Positions 18,397 through 28,079 of a stretch of DNA of 64,000 nucleotides are shown one piece after another. This DNA comes from an uncultured Eubacteriaceae bacterium (GTDB taxonomy: Bacteria; Bacillota; Clostridia; Lachnospirales; CAG-274). How positions within the stretch are numbered: position 1 is the first letter of the stretch; every line of letters starts with the position of its first letter. The notes below the pieces were generated by a model. It did not search any database and had not been told where the DNA came from. It saw only the letters and a program-made list of their open reading frames with translations. The translations under genes and the position numbers were made by a program. The stretch lies in NCBI GenBank assembly GCA_947086655.1, contig CAMTZM010000008.1, forward strand, positions 1 through 64,000, given 5' to 3'.

Positions 18397-19578
18397 ATGT
18401 TTAAAGCTTTGGAAATTAAAAATAATATTTATTGGGTTGGCACTCTTGATAAGGACATAAGAACATTTGATGTAATTATGCATACTGATTACGGTACGAC
18501 TTATAATTCTTATATAGTAAAAGGAAATGAGAAAACAGCCGTTATTGAGGCTGCTAAAGATAAATTTTTTGATGAATATATTCAAAGAGTAAAAAGCGTA
18601 ACAGATGTAGATAAAATTGATTATTTAATTGTCGACCATACAGAGCCTGACCATAGCGGAGCTGTTGAAATGCTTCTTGATTTAAACCCTGATATTACTG
18701 TTGTAGGTTCTGCGGCAGCTATTAAATTTTTAAAGGAAATAACAAATAAAGAATTTAAAAGCATGATTGTTAAAGACGGGCAAACTCTTGATTTAGGAGG
18801 AAAAACTCTTAAATTTATAAGCGCTCCTTTTTTACATTGGCCTGACAGCATGTATACTTATCTTGAAGAAGACAAGATTATTTTTACATGTGATTCATTT
18901 GGATGCCATTATTGTGATGAGGCGATTTTTAATGATAAAATAGAAGGCGATTTTTATGATGCTTATAAATACTATTTTGACTGTATTATGGGACCGTTTA
19001 AAAAGTTTGTAAATCAGGCACTTGATAAAATTAAAGATATAAACATTGATATTATTTGCCCTGGACATGGTCCTGTGCTTAGAACTGATATTGAAAAGTA
19101 TTTAAAGCTTTACAGACAATGGGCTGAAATTAAAAAAGAAGATTTTGTTGTTGTTTGTTATGTTTCAGCTTATGGATATACAAAGGATATGGCATATAAG
19201 ATAAAAGAAGGCATTGAAAGTACAAAAAGAGAAGTTAAAATTTTTGATTTAGAAACGGAAAAGATTGAAGATGTTATTTCTGAAATATCATTGGCAAAAG
19301 GCATTGTAGTAGGTTCTCCTACAATTGTAGGAGATGCGCTTCCTCCTATATGGGAACTTATTATAAAACTTAATCCTGTTATTAATGAGGGACTTTTTGC
19401 TGGTGTTTTCGGTTCTTATGGATGGAGCGGAGAGGCTATTACTAATATTGAACAGCGTTTTAATCAGCTTAAATTTAAAATGCCTGCCGGCACTCTTAAA
19501 ATTATGTTTAAGCCAAGTAAAGAACAGCTTAAACAGGCTTTTGATTACGGAGTTAAGTTTTCTGACGCTTTAAAATAA
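18397..19578 (+). CDS. fprA: Flavodiiron protein FprA (O2/NO reductase)
   Basis: A 393-residue A-type flavoprotein. Residues 1-250 form a metallo-beta-lactamase-like diiron domain with 'VDHTEPDHSGAV' (H-x-E-x-D-H ligands), 'CDSFGCHY' and 'CPGHGPVLR'. Residues about 255-393 are a flavodoxin domain ('VVCYVSAYGYTKDMA', 'VVGSPTIVG', 'FGSYGWSG'). In anaerobes these proteins reduce oxygen to water, or NO to N2O, using rubredoxin-like donors. No donor gene is adjacent. It is the last gene of the run and ends before a strong terminator. Confidence 0.94.
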   Translation: MFKALEIKNNIYWVGTLDKDIRTFDVIMHTDYGTTYNSYIVKGNEKTAVIEAAKDKFFDEYIQRVKSVTDVDKIDYLIVDHTEPDHSGAVEMLLDLNPDITVVGSAAAIKFLKEITNKEFKSMIVKDGQTLDLGGKTLKFISAPFLHWPDSMYTYLEEDKIIFTCDSFGCHYCDEAIFNDKIEGDFYDAYKYYFDCIMGPFKKFVNQALDKIKDINIDIICPGHGPVLRTDIEKYLKLYRQWAEIKKEDFVVVCYVSAYGYTKDMAYKIKEGIESTKREVKIFDLETEKIEDVISEISLAKGIVVGSPTIVGDALPPIWELIIKLNPVINEGLFAGVFGSYGWSGEAITNIEQRFNQLKFKMPAGTLKIMFKPSKEQLKQAFDYGVKFSDALK

Positions 19579-19581
19579 TAT

Positions 19582-19628
19582 AAAAAAATCATGAAAAACA
19601 AAAATATATGTTTTTCATGATTTTTTTT
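19582..19628. terminator. Bidirectional rho-independent terminator
   Basis: An 18-bp stem (19582-19599 with 19610-19627, core ATCATGAAAAAC/GTTTTTCATGAT) with A and T runs on both sides, between convergent fprA and dapL. Confidence 0.92.
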
Positions 19629-19644
19629 GCGTATATATTAATTT

Positions 19645-20838
19645 TTATATTTGTTCAAAACGCTTCATAGCTTCAATTGTATTTTCTTTATTATTAAATG
19701 AAGTTAAACGGAAAAAGTTTTGTCCGTTTTTTCCAAAACCGGCTCCGGGTGTTCCAACTACTGCTATTTTATTAAGCATATAATCAAAAAATTCCCATGA
19801 TTCCATTTTATTAGGACACTCAAACCATATATAAGGAGAGTTTATGCCTCCAAAATAACGTATGTTTTTCTTTTCCATTGTCTGAGAAATTATTTTAGCA
19901 TTTTCTCTGTAAATATTTATCATTTTTTTAGCTTCTTTTATTCCGTCTTCACTGAAAACAGCAGCAGCAGCTCTTTGTATTATATAAGCTACTCCATTGA
20001 ATTTTGTTGTCTGCCTTCTAAGCCACATTTTATTAACTGATATTTCGGTTTTATCTGACACTTTGAATTTTAAAGATTTTGGAACAATTGTGTAACCGCA
20101 GCGTGTTCCTGTAAATCCGGCTGTTTTTGAAAGTGAACAAAACTCAATAGCACATTTTTTAGCATCCTCAATTTCATATATGCTTCTTGGAAGTGTTTCG
20201 TCTGATATGAAACACTCATATGCTGAATCAAATAATATTATGGAATTGTTGTCAAGTGCATAGTCAACCCATTTTTTCAAATCTTCCCTATTGTATACAG
20301 CACCTGTCGGATTGTTGGGTGAACATAAATAAATTATATCAGCATGTACATTTGAGTCCGGGAGAGGAAGGAAATTATTTTCAGCAGTAGCATCCATATA
20401 TATTATTTTTCTTCCGTTCATTGTGTTTGTATCAACATATACAGGATAAACAGGGTCCGGAACCATTACAGTATTATCAAGCGAAAAAAGGTCCGTTATA
20501 TTTCCTGTATCGCTTTTAGCTCCGTCTGATACAAATATTTCATCAATATCAAGTTCAACTTTGTTTCTTTTGTAATACTGCTTTATTGCATCTCTTAAAA
20601 AATCATATCCCTGCTCAGGCCCGTATCCTTTAAATGTTTCAGCTTTAGACATTTCATCAACTGCATCATGCAGATTTTTTATTACCATATCAGCAAGAGG
20701 AAGCGTAACATCACCTATTCCAAGCCGTATAACACTTTTATCCGGGTTTTCAGCTATAAAAGCATTTACTCTTTTGGCTATTTCTGAAAAAAGGTAACTC
20801 TCTTTTAAGTTTAAAAAGTTTTCATTTAATTTTACCAT
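19645..20838 (-). CDS. dapL: LL-diaminopimelate aminotransferase DapL
   Basis: A fold-type I PLP enzyme (397 residues) that converts tetrahydrodipicolinate directly to LL-diaminopimelate for lysine and peptidoglycan synthesis. Marks are the N-terminal 'LKESYLFSEIAKRV', 'IRLGIGDVTLPL', 'GYGPEQGYDFLRDAI', the 'SPNNPTGAV' block and the PLP lysine in 'CSLSKTAGFTGTRCGY'. ATG 20838 is chosen because AAGGAG lies upstream and the family's usual start follows; the longer frame to 20871 adds a tail overlapping that ribosome site. It follows a second aminotransferase gene on the same strand by 72 bases, probably as one operon. Confidence 0.95.
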   Translation of the reverse strand: MVKLNENFLNLKESYLFSEIAKRVNAFIAENPDKSVIRLGIGDVTLPLADMVIKNLHDAVDEMSKAETFKGYGPEQGYDFLRDAIKQYYKRNKVELDIDEIFVSDGAKSDTGNITDLFSLDNTVMVPDPVYPVYVDTNTMNGRKIIYMDATAENNFLPLPDSNVHADIIYLCSPNNPTGAVYNREDLKKWVDYALDNNSIILFDSAYECFISDETLPRSIYEIEDAKKCAIEFCSLSKTAGFTGTRCGYTIVPKSLKFKVSDKTEISVNKMWLRRQTTKFNGVAYIIQRAAAAVFSEDGIKEAKKMINIYRENAKIISQTMEKKNIRYFGGINSPYIWFECPNKMESWEFFDYMLNKIAVVGTPGAGFGKNGQNFFRLTSFNNKENTIEAMKRFEQI

Positions 20839-20910
20839 ATTAAAGTTTTCTCCTTTTAATTTTTTTATCAATATTTTAAAGAGTATTTAGTTTTAAAACC
20901 AAAAATACTA

Positions 20911-22194
20911 TTAAACATCTAATAAATCTTTGTTTAAAAGTTTGTTTACACAAGCAAGTTTAGCACATACGCATACAATTTCTATTGCTTTTTCAAGTTC
21001 ATCACATTCGGGATAACTTGGGGCAAGCCTTATACAATTATCATGAGGATTATTTCCATATGGGTGTGTAGCTCCGGCTGAAGTCAGAATAAGCCCTGCT
21101 CGTTTAGCAAGCTCAACTGTTGCTTTAGCACAGCCGTCAAGAGTGTATAACGCTATAAAATAACCTCCCTTTGGATGCGACCATCTGCACAATCCGGTAG
21201 ATTCAAATTCATGTTTCAATGTGTCAAGAACTACGTCAAACTTTGGTTTGAGACAGTTGGCTAATATATCCATATGTTTATTTATATTTTCTACGTTTTT
21301 AAGAAAATTAAATACTCTAAGCTGATTAATTTTATCGCTTCCTATTGTTTGAACCGACATAAAGCGATGTATTTCAGTTATACTTTTTCTGCCTGAGGCA
21401 ATCATAGCTACGCCTGCTCCGGGAAACATTATTTTTGATGTGGAAAAGTAATAATATATTCTGTCCTCTGTGCCATATTTTTCGGCTTCTCTTAATATAT
21501 TTAGTACATTTACCTTTTCATATACATAATGTATTACATAAGCGTTGTCCCAAAATATTCTAAAATCAGAAGCCGCTGTTTTCATTTTAGCAAGTCTTCT
21601 TACTGTTTCATCACTATAACATGTACCGTCTGGATTTGAATATACAGGTACACATATAATACCTTTAATAGTTTCATCAGAAGCCGCAAGCTTTTCAACC
21701 ATATCCATATCAGGGCCTTCTTGTGTCATAGGAATATTAATCATCTCAATTCCAAATTCCTCAAGTATTTTAAAGTGTCTGTCATATCCCGGCACAGGAC
21801 ATAAAAATTTAATCTTTTCAAGCCGACACCATGGAGTACTTCCTAATGTACCAAAAATAAATAATCTTGCTACTGTATCATAAATCAAATTAAGTACGGA
21901 GTTGTTGCCTATAATTATGTCATCTGTATCAATATCCAAAAGATTTGAAAAAAGTCTTTTTAATTCAGGAATACCGTCTAATATACCATAATTTCTTGCG
22001 TCAACGCCATTTTCAAGCTTATATGAGCTTAAAGAATCAAGTATTTCATTTGATTTATCAAGCTGACTTGGTCCTGGCTTTCCTCTTGACATGTCAAGAT
22101 TAAGATTAAGTTTTGATAGTTTTTTGTATTCTTCGACAAGTTCAGCTTTATAATTTAAAAGCTGTTTTGCAGAATAGTCTGTTACTTTGGACAT
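20911..22194 (-). CDS. Aspartate-type aminotransferase, MocR-like class (PF12897 type)
   Basis: A 427-residue fold-type I aminotransferase of the group first described as type Ic aspartate aminotransferases. Landmarks are 'LNLDMSRGKPGPSQLDKS', 'GILDGIPELKRLF', 'PVPGYDRHF', 'VPVYSNPDGTCYSD', 'DNAYVIHY' and the PLP lysine in 'YYFSTSKIMFPGAGVA'. Despite the MocR-like name it has no DNA-binding domain. Its likely role is making aspartate or glutamate, and aspartate feeds lysine synthesis, which fits the downstream dapL. Substrate preference is inferred from family. Confidence 0.85.
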   Translation of the reverse strand: MSKVTDYSAKQLLNYKAELVEEYKKLSKLNLNLDMSRGKPGPSQLDKSNEILDSLSSYKLENGVDARNYGILDGIPELKRLFSNLLDIDTDDIIIGNNSVLNLIYDTVARLFIFGTLGSTPWCRLEKIKFLCPVPGYDRHFKILEEFGIEMINIPMTQEGPDMDMVEKLAASDETIKGIICVPVYSNPDGTCYSDETVRRLAKMKTAASDFRIFWDNAYVIHYVYEKVNVLNILREAEKYGTEDRIYYYFSTSKIMFPGAGVAMIASGRKSITEIHRFMSVQTIGSDKINQLRVFNFLKNVENINKHMDILANCLKPKFDVVLDTLKHEFESTGLCRWSHPKGGYFIALYTLDGCAKATVELAKRAGLILTSAGATHPYGNNPHDNCIRLAPSYPECDELEKAIEIVCVCAKLACVNKLLNKDLLDV

Positions 22195-22642
22195 AATTTA
22201 CGCTTCTCCTTTTCTGTTTTTAAAAGAAATGCCAATTTGTTTAAATCAGTATTTCTTAAATATTATATCATAGTTATATAATATTGTCTTAAAAATTTAA
22301 TTAAATAAATATCATGTAATTTAAACAATATTTTTATATTATTTATTATATAATATTTGAAGAAAATATTAAATGCTTTATTCAAAATACAGAATATTAT
22401 GAAAATATATATTAATAAATGTTAAAATATGTATTAGTACATAATTTATAATAAAACAAGTTATTTTATGCTTTAAAAGGTTATATATTACAAATAAAAA
22501 TTTTCAATATAGTAATAATATATAATTTTATAATTAAAAAAAGATTTATATATTATATTATTTTATAATTTTTAATAAAAATTGTAAAATATTAAAAAAA
22601 CTATTGAAATTAAAAAAATGAAAGTTTATAATATTTGTAAAT
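22195..22642. other. AT-rich intergenic region
   Basis: About 450 bp between the divergent aminotransferase gene and amt. It is extremely AT-rich with many possible -10-like hexamers, so I cannot pick promoters with confidence. A weak three-pair stem ATG-AAAGTT-TAT at 22618-22629 has an A1/G4 hexaloop and could be the first hairpin of an ANTAR target. No coding region is seen. Confidence 0.5.
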
Positions 22643-22687
22643 CAGCAAAGACGTTGTAGACTATTTTTAGTTTACAGCGTCTTTTTT
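22643..22687 (+). promoter_or_regulatory. Leader terminator with ANTAR-type antiterminator hairpin upstream of amt
   Basis: Two mutually exclusive RNA structures lie 22 bases before the amt start. One is a small hairpin, CAGC (22643-22646), hexaloop AAAGAC (22647-22652), GTTG (22653-22656), whose loop has A at position 1 and G at position 4, as in targets of ANTAR proteins. The other is a terminator: 22647-22661 pairs with 22670-22684 (15 bp with G-U pairs), followed by TTTTTT. The small hairpin uses the terminator's 5' arm, so protein binding would prevent termination. An ANTAR protein is encoded next to glnA at 59778-60317. The partner hairpin P1 is weak. Confidence 0.6.
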
Positions 22688-22708
22688 ATTTTTAAGGAGG
22701 GGTCTATT

Positions 22709-24421
22709 ATGATGGACACAAATATTTTTACATCCATAGACACTATGTGGGTGCTTATAGGAGCAGCGTTAGTATTTTTTATGCAAGCCGGTTTTGCTAT
22801 GGTTGAAACAGGTTTTACACGTGCTAAAAACGCCGGAAACATTATTATGAAAAATCTTATGGATTTTGCAATAGGAACTGTTGTTTTTTGGATAATTGGT
22901 TTTGGAATTATGCAGGGAGCTGGCGGAAATGGATTTATAGGAGGTATGGACTTTTTTGTAAAAGGTGATTACTCATCAGAGGGAAGTTATACATCTTCAG
23001 CATTTTTTATATTTCAAACGGTTTTCTGCGCTACTTCAGCTACCATAGTTTCAGGCGCTATGGCAGAGAGAACAAAATTTTCTTCTTATTGTATTTACAG
23101 TCTTATTATAAGCGCTTTTATTTACCCTGTTTCAGGACACTGGATTTGGGGCGGCGGCTGGCTTAGTGAATTGGGATTCCATGACTTTGCTGGTTCAACT
23201 GCTGTTCATATGGTAGGAGGTGTTGCAGCTTTAATAGGAGCAAAAATATTAGGTCCGCGTATAGGAAAGTATACTAAAGAGGGCAAAAGCCGTGCAATTC
23301 CCGGACATAGTCTTACTTTAGGAGCTTTAGGCGTTTTTATTTTATGGTTTTGCTGGTTTGGATTTAATGGAGCATCAACAGTTAGTATGACTGGTGAAAA
23401 TGCTAATGTTGCGGCAAATGTATTTGTAACTACAAATATTGCTGCTGCTGTATCTACTGTTTCAGTTATGCTTATTACGTGGATTAAATATGGCAAAGCC
23501 GATGTTTCAATGACATTAAACGGTTCTCTTGCCGGTCTTGTAGCTATTACGGCAGGCTGTGATATGGTTAGCCCTTTGGGAGCGGCAGCTATCGGTATTA
23601 TTGCAGCTTTTGCAGTTGTATTTGGAATTGAATTTATAGATAAAGTGCTTAAAATTGATGACCCTGTTGGTGCAATAGGAGTACATGGTATATGCGGCGC
23701 TTTGGGTACACTTTTAACAGGCGTATTTGCAGTTGACGGCGGAATTGTTTACGGTGGCGGATTTGGATTTTTTGGAGTTCAGGCTTTAGGAGTTTTTTCA
23801 GTTATTTTATGGGTTGTATTTACAATGACAATTGTATTTTTTATTATTAAAAATACAATTGGACTCAGAGTAAGCGAGCATGAAGAAATTGTAGGTCTTG
23901 ATATAGAAGAACATGGGCTTATATCAAGCTATGCCGATTTTATGCCTTCTGTACATGGAAATTTTGTAGGTGCAAATGAAATGGCAGCTTCTTCTGAAAC
24001 TTTGGATAACTCTGTAACTGTATCGGTTGTTTCTTCTGAAAAAGAAATAATAGCCTCTGATATTAAAATATCAAAAATATCTATTATATGTAAACAAAAT
24101 AAATTTGAAGCTCTTAAATCTGCACTTGACTCAATAGGTGTAACAGGTATTACTGTTACACAGGTAATTGGCTGCGGAGTTCAAAAAGGAAGAGCTGAAT
24201 ATTATAGAGGTGTTCCTGTTGAAATGAATCTTTTGCCTAAAATTAAAGTAGAGGTAGTAGTTGCCAAAGTTCCTGTACTTGATGTTGTGGCAGCAGCTAA
24301 AAAGGCTCTTTATACAGGAAACATCGGCGATGGTAAAATATTTATTTATGACGTTTCAAATGTTGTAAAGGTAAGAACAGGTGAAGACGGCTTTGCAGCT
24401 TTGCAAGGCACTGATGATTAA
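22709..24421 (+). CDS. amt: Ammonium transporter with fused C-terminal PII domain
   Basis: A 570-residue fusion. Residues about 5-405 are an Amt/MEP/Rh ammonium channel ('FFMQAGFAMVETGFTRAKNAGN', 'PVSGHWIWGGGWL', 'DPVGAIGVHGICGALGTLLTG', with the pore histidines in the conserved blocks). Residues about 451-560 are a PII signal protein domain: 'DIKISKISIICKQNKFEALKSAL', a T-loop 'GRAEYYRGVPVE' with tyrosines 498 and 499 near the family's modification site, and 'GNIGDGKIFIYDVSNVVKVRTGE'. In most bacteria GlnK is a separate protein that plugs Amt; here the regulator is tethered. ATG 22709 and ATG 22712 are both possible after AAGGAGG. Its leader suggests nitrogen control by antitermination. Confidence 0.93.
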   Translation: MMDTNIFTSIDTMWVLIGAALVFFMQAGFAMVETGFTRAKNAGNIIMKNLMDFAIGTVVFWIIGFGIMQGAGGNGFIGGMDFFVKGDYSSEGSYTSSAFFIFQTVFCATSATIVSGAMAERTKFSSYCIYSLIISAFIYPVSGHWIWGGGWLSELGFHDFAGSTAVHMVGGVAALIGAKILGPRIGKYTKEGKSRAIPGHSLTLGALGVFILWFCWFGFNGASTVSMTGENANVAANVFVTTNIAAAVSTVSVMLITWIKYGKADVSMTLNGSLAGLVAITAGCDMVSPLGAAAIGIIAAFAVVFGIEFIDKVLKIDDPVGAIGVHGICGALGTLLTGVFAVDGGIVYGGGFGFFGVQALGVFSVILWVVFTMTIVFFIIKNTIGLRVSEHEEIVGLDIEEHGLISSYADFMPSVHGNFVGANEMAASSETLDNSVTVSVVSSEKEIIASDIKISKISIICKQNKFEALKSALDSIGVTGITVTQVIGCGVQKGRAEYYRGVPVEMNLLPKIKVEVVVAKVPVLDVVAAAKKALYTGNIGDGKIFIYDVSNVVKVRTGEDGFAALQGTDD

Positions 24422-24471
24422 TAGTAAAGTCTTTGTCGAGTAACCAAATTATAAAAACATTCGCTTTTATA

Positions 24472-25788
24472 TTAAATAGTTTGTTTAACGGATTTTATAC
24501 ATATTTCAACCGCCTTATCAATTTCCTCTTTTGAAATTGATAAGGGAGGATTGAAATATATTACATCCCCAAGAGGACGTAATAGAAGTCCGTTTTTTAA
24601 TGCGTTTTTATATATTTCATAGCCTATTCTTTTTGAAGGTTCAAAACCTGTTATCTCAATTGCGTTTATAAGTCCTATATGCCTTATTTCTCCTATATGA
24701 GAAAAATCTGAAAATACGCTTTTAAGTGCATTGTTTAAATAAACAGCGTTTTCTTGAGCATTTTTTAATATCGGTTCTTCCTCAAATATTTTTAATACCT
24801 CAAGGGCAGCCGAACAAGCAAGAGGATTTCCGCTGTATGTATGACTGTGCATAAAAGCTTTTCCTTCAGAATAATCAGCATAAAAAGCATCATATATTTC
24901 TTCAGTTGTTATTGTTATTGCCATAGGCATATAGCCGCCTGTAAGCCCTTTTGATATACACATTATATCAGGAGTTACTTTGGCATGTTCGCATGCAAAC
25001 ATTTTTCCGGTACGTCCAAAGCCTGTCGCTATTTCATCAGCTATAAAATGTATTTTATATTCGGTACAGGCAAGTCTTAATTTTTTTAAATAAACAGGAG
25101 GATATATCATCATTCCAGCCGCTCCCTGTAAAATTGGCTCAGCTATAATGGCACATGTTTCATGAGAGTGTGCTTTTATTGTATCAAGTGCTTTTTCAAA
25201 GCATTCTGCATCGCATTCATCCCGACATTGTCCGTAAGGACAGCGAAAACAATCAGGTGCATCTATTCTTATTGTATCAAGAAGCAAAGGACGGTAAATT
25301 TGAGAATATAAATCAACTCCTCCTACTGAAAGAGCACCTATTGTCTCTCCGTGATAACCTCCCGATAAGGCTATAAAACGTCTTTTTTCACTATGCCCTG
25401 TTTGATAATGATATTGAAAACTCATTTTTAAAGCGCATTCTATGGCGGCTGAACCGTTATCCGAAAAATTAAACTTTGACAGACCTTTTGGTATTATTTT
25501 TATAAGCTTTTCACATAAATTTATTGCTGTTTCATGAGAAAAGTTAGCAAATATAACGTGTTCTAATTTATCGATTTGTTTTTTTACAGCCATATTTATA
25601 CGAGGATTGCAATGTCCTAAAAGATTGCACCACCACGAACTTACTATATCTATATATTTATTTCCATCTGTATCATATAAGTATACACCTTTTGCATGGT
25701 CTATTATTATAGGAGGCAGCTTTTCATAGTCTTTCATTTGAGAACATGGATGCCATATGTATTTTAAATCTTTTTCCTGTAATGTCAT
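24472..25788 (-). CDS. bioA: Adenosylmethionine-8-amino-7-oxononanoate aminotransferase BioA
   Basis: A class III PLP aminotransferase (438 residues) making DAPA from KAPA with S-adenosylmethionine as amino donor. It has 'YIWHPCSQMKDYE', 'WWCNLLGHCNPRIN', 'GGYHGETIGALSVGG', 'IADEIATGFGRTGKMFACEH' and the PLP lysine in 'CISKGLTGGYMP'. The cytosolic enzyme acts before BioD. ATG 25788 is preferred, as AAAGGAG is upstream; the longer frame to 25842 is not conserved. It is the last gene of the bioY-B-D-A operon, 43 bases after bioD. Confidence 0.95.
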   Translation of the reverse strand: MTLQEKDLKYIWHPCSQMKDYEKLPPIIIDHAKGVYLYDTDGNKYIDIVSSWWCNLLGHCNPRINMAVKKQIDKLEHVIFANFSHETAINLCEKLIKIIPKGLSKFNFSDNGSAAIECALKMSFQYHYQTGHSEKRRFIALSGGYHGETIGALSVGGVDLYSQIYRPLLLDTIRIDAPDCFRCPYGQCRDECDAECFEKALDTIKAHSHETCAIIAEPILQGAAGMMIYPPVYLKKLRLACTEYKIHFIADEIATGFGRTGKMFACEHAKVTPDIMCISKGLTGGYMPMAITITTEEIYDAFYADYSEGKAFMHSHTYSGNPLACSAALEVLKIFEEEPILKNAQENAVYLNNALKSVFSDFSHIGEIRHIGLINAIEITGFEPSKRIGYEIYKNALKNGLLLRPLGDVIYFNPPLSISKEEIDKAVEICIKSVKQTI

Positions 25789-25831
25789 AAATAAAATCTC
25801 CTTTATGTTTTTTATATATTTAAAATAATTT

Positions 25832-26515
25832 TTAATTATCAAATAAAGTTAATATGTTTTTAATATCTGTATTGATTTCGTCTGCATTAGGCGGAATACA
25901 CGCTATAACAGGTATACCTGTATATTTTTCTATCATTAATTTATTGTCTTTTTCCATTATGTTATTAAAATGATAGAAGTTAAGAAAAATACCTTTTATT
26001 TCTATATCTAAATTCTGCATATATTTTACAGTAAGAATTGAATTATTTATTGAGCCTAAACCTGCTGGAACTACAATTACTGTTTTTAAATTAAGTTCTT
26101 TTATTATATCTGTAAGCCATATTTCTTTTTCATCTATTCTTATAGGACACACTATACCTCCGCTTCCCTCCATAACAACATAATTGTATTTACGGCAAGC
26201 CATTTCAAAGTCATTTTTTACTTTTTGCATTTCAAGAGGGTTGCCCTCTATTTTAGCAGCAAGATGAGGTGATACTGCATTTTTATATACATAGGATACC
26301 ATTTCCGATAAGCTAGCGTTTATATTAGCTGTTTTTTTTACATAATCGGCATCTCCGGCAGTTAATATGTTATTTTTATATTCAGCTCCGCTTAATGCAG
26401 CTTTATAATAACCGGCATTTATTTTAGATTGTATTAATTTTTTTAAAATAAGGGCAGTAACATAGGTTTTTCCTGCGTCTGTTCCAGTTGCTGTTATAAA
26501 CAATTTTTTACTCAT
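25832..26515 (-). CDS. bioD: Dethiobiotin synthetase BioD
   Basis: An ATP-dependent carboxylase (227 residues) that closes the ureido ring of dethiobiotin from DAPA and CO2. The P-loop 'GTDAGKT' is at residues 11-17, with 'VVMEGSGGIVCPI' and 'VPAGLGSINNSILT' downstream. Only 1 base separates it from bioB, and its product is the BioB substrate. Confidence 0.95.
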   Translation of the reverse strand: MSKKLFITATGTDAGKTYVTALILKKLIQSKINAGYYKAALSGAEYKNNILTAGDADYVKKTANINASLSEMVSYVYKNAVSPHLAAKIEGNPLEMQKVKNDFEMACRKYNYVVMEGSGGIVCPIRIDEKEIWLTDIIKELNLKTVIVVPAGLGSINNSILTVKYMQNLDIEIKGIFLNFYHFNNIMEKDNKLMIEKYTGIPVIACIPPNADEINTDIKNILTLFDN

Positions 26516-26516
26516 T

Positions 26517-27479
26517 TTAACACTCCTTGATTATTATGCCTTCGTTTTTTTCTATCATCTTTTTATCGTTTTCAACACTTATTCCGTTTGTTGTAAGCAT
26601 ATCACCTGTTATTAAAGCATTTGCACCGCTTTTTATCAGACTTTCACCTTTGTCCTTTAAAAGTCCTCTCCCTCCTGCTATCCTTATTGCAGCATCCGGA
26701 AGTATAAAACGAAAAATTGCTACGGTTTGTTTTATTTCATCATAACTTATTTTTGATATATTTTCGAGAGGTGTTCCGGGAATAGGATTAAGTATGTTTA
26801 TTGGAACAGATTTTATTTTTAGTTTTTTTAACTCAAATGCAAGCTCAATTCTGTCTTTTATTGTTTCTCCTAAGCCGATTATACCTCCGCTGCATACTTC
26901 TAAATTAGCTTTTTGCGCATTTTTTATTGTTTCTATTTTTTCATCGTATGTATGAGTTGTGCAAATTTTAGTAAAAAAATTTCTTGATGTTTCAAGATTG
27001 TTATGATATCGGGAAACTCCGGCTTTTTTTATTTTTAAAAGCTGATTATAATTTAAAAGTCCGTGAGAAGCACAAAGATATATTTCGCATTTATCTTTAA
27101 TTTCAGAGTATACATTTGATAAAGTATCTATTTCATTATCACTTAATTTTCTTCCTGATGTAACTACGGAAAATCTTAATATGCCTTGTTTGCAGCAATT
27201 TTCAGCGGCATTTGTTATTGTATGTAAATCCAAAAGAGGGTAATTTTTTATATCAGCATTATTATAAACTGACTGTGCACAATATTTGCAGTTTTCACTG
27301 CATCCTCCGCTTTTTCCATTAATTATGGCACATATGTCAAATTTGTTTTTACAATAAAACAGACGAATTTCATTGGCAGCAGAACATATAGAGTCAACAG
27401 GCATTTTTGTTAAGCTAAGCGCATCCTCAAATGTTATGTTATTTCCGTTTAAAATTTCTTTTTTTATCTTTTCTATCAT
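26517..27479 (-). CDS. bioB: Biotin synthase BioB
   Basis: A radical-SAM enzyme (320 residues) inserting sulphur into dethiobiotin. Its 4Fe-4S cysteines are C60, C64 and C67 ([10 protein letters not shown]), and 'NNLETS', '[11 protein letters not shown]' and 'IPGTPLE' are family blocks; an auxiliary 2Fe-2S cluster is expected. The start ATG overlaps the bioY stop (ATGA), showing translational coupling. Confidence 0.96.
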   Translation of the reverse strand: MIEKIKKEILNGNNITFEDALSLTKMPVDSICSAANEIRLFYCKNKFDICAIINGKSGGCSENCKYCAQSVYNNADIKNYPLLDLHTITNAAENCCKQGILRFSVVTSGRKLSDNEIDTLSNVYSEIKDKCEIYLCASHGLLNYNQLLKIKKAGVSRYHNNLETSRNFFTKICTTHTYDEKIETIKNAQKANLEVCSGGIIGLGETIKDRIELAFELKKLKIKSVPINILNPIPGTPLENISKISYDEIKQTVAIFRFILPDAAIRIAGGRGLLKDKGESLIKSGANALITGDMLTTNGISVENDKKMIEKNEGIIIKEC

Positions 27480-28030
27480 ATTAAACCTTCTCTCTTTAAA
27501 ATTGGCTTTATTCTATTAGCTAAAAATGCACTTAAAAAACATATAAGTATATCTCCGGGTATAGGAAGAATTATACAATATATAAACAGCGTTTTTATAC
27601 CTAAAGGACTTTTTAAATAATAACTTGTTATATAAAAGTAATGAAGTATTCCGGCGGCATAAACAAAAAATAAATTAATAAATCCAGCTAAAAGGTATGT
27701 TTTAAAACCGGCATTTTTATTATGCTGTGCCATAAAGCCGCTTAAAAAAGTTCCAATTAAAAAACCTATTATATATCCAAATGTTGGCTGAAATATATAA
27801 CCTATACCGCTTCCAGCCGTAAATACAGGTATTCCTATAAGCCCCATAACAATATACACTCCAACAGAGGCAGCTCCTAAAAAACCGCCTAAAATAAGCC
27901 CGGCTAAATTTGTAAATAAAAACTGCAATGTAAAAGGCACAAAAGGTACAGGTATTTTTATAAATGCACCTATTGCTATCATTGCTGAAAACAAAGCACA
28001 TATTGTTAAATTTTTTGTTCTTTTGTTCAT
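27476..28030 (-). CDS. bioY: Biotin transporter BioY
   Basis: The substrate-binding membrane component of ECF-type biotin uptake (184 residues, about six membrane segments). Characteristic blocks are '[24 protein letters not shown]' and '[18 protein letters not shown]'. ATG 28030 is chosen, with AAAGGAGT upstream; the frame continues to 28153 but that part overlaps the promoter and BirA box. The ECF ATPase and EcfT genes are not in this window. As the first gene after a BirA site it is repressed when biotin is plentiful. Confidence 0.92.
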   Translation of the reverse strand: MNKRTKNLTICALFSAMIAIGAFIKIPVPFVPFTLQFLFTNLAGLILGGFLGAASVGVYIVMGLIGIPVFTAGSGIGYIFQPTFGYIIGFLIGTFLSGFMAQHNKNAGFKTYLLAGFINLFFVYAAGILHYFYITSYYLKSPLGIKTLFIYCIILPIPGDILICFLSAFLANRIKPILKREGLI

Positions 28031-28079
28031 AAAATCAACTCCTTTGTAAATATAAGCTTTTTTGTAAAAATTTAAAAAA

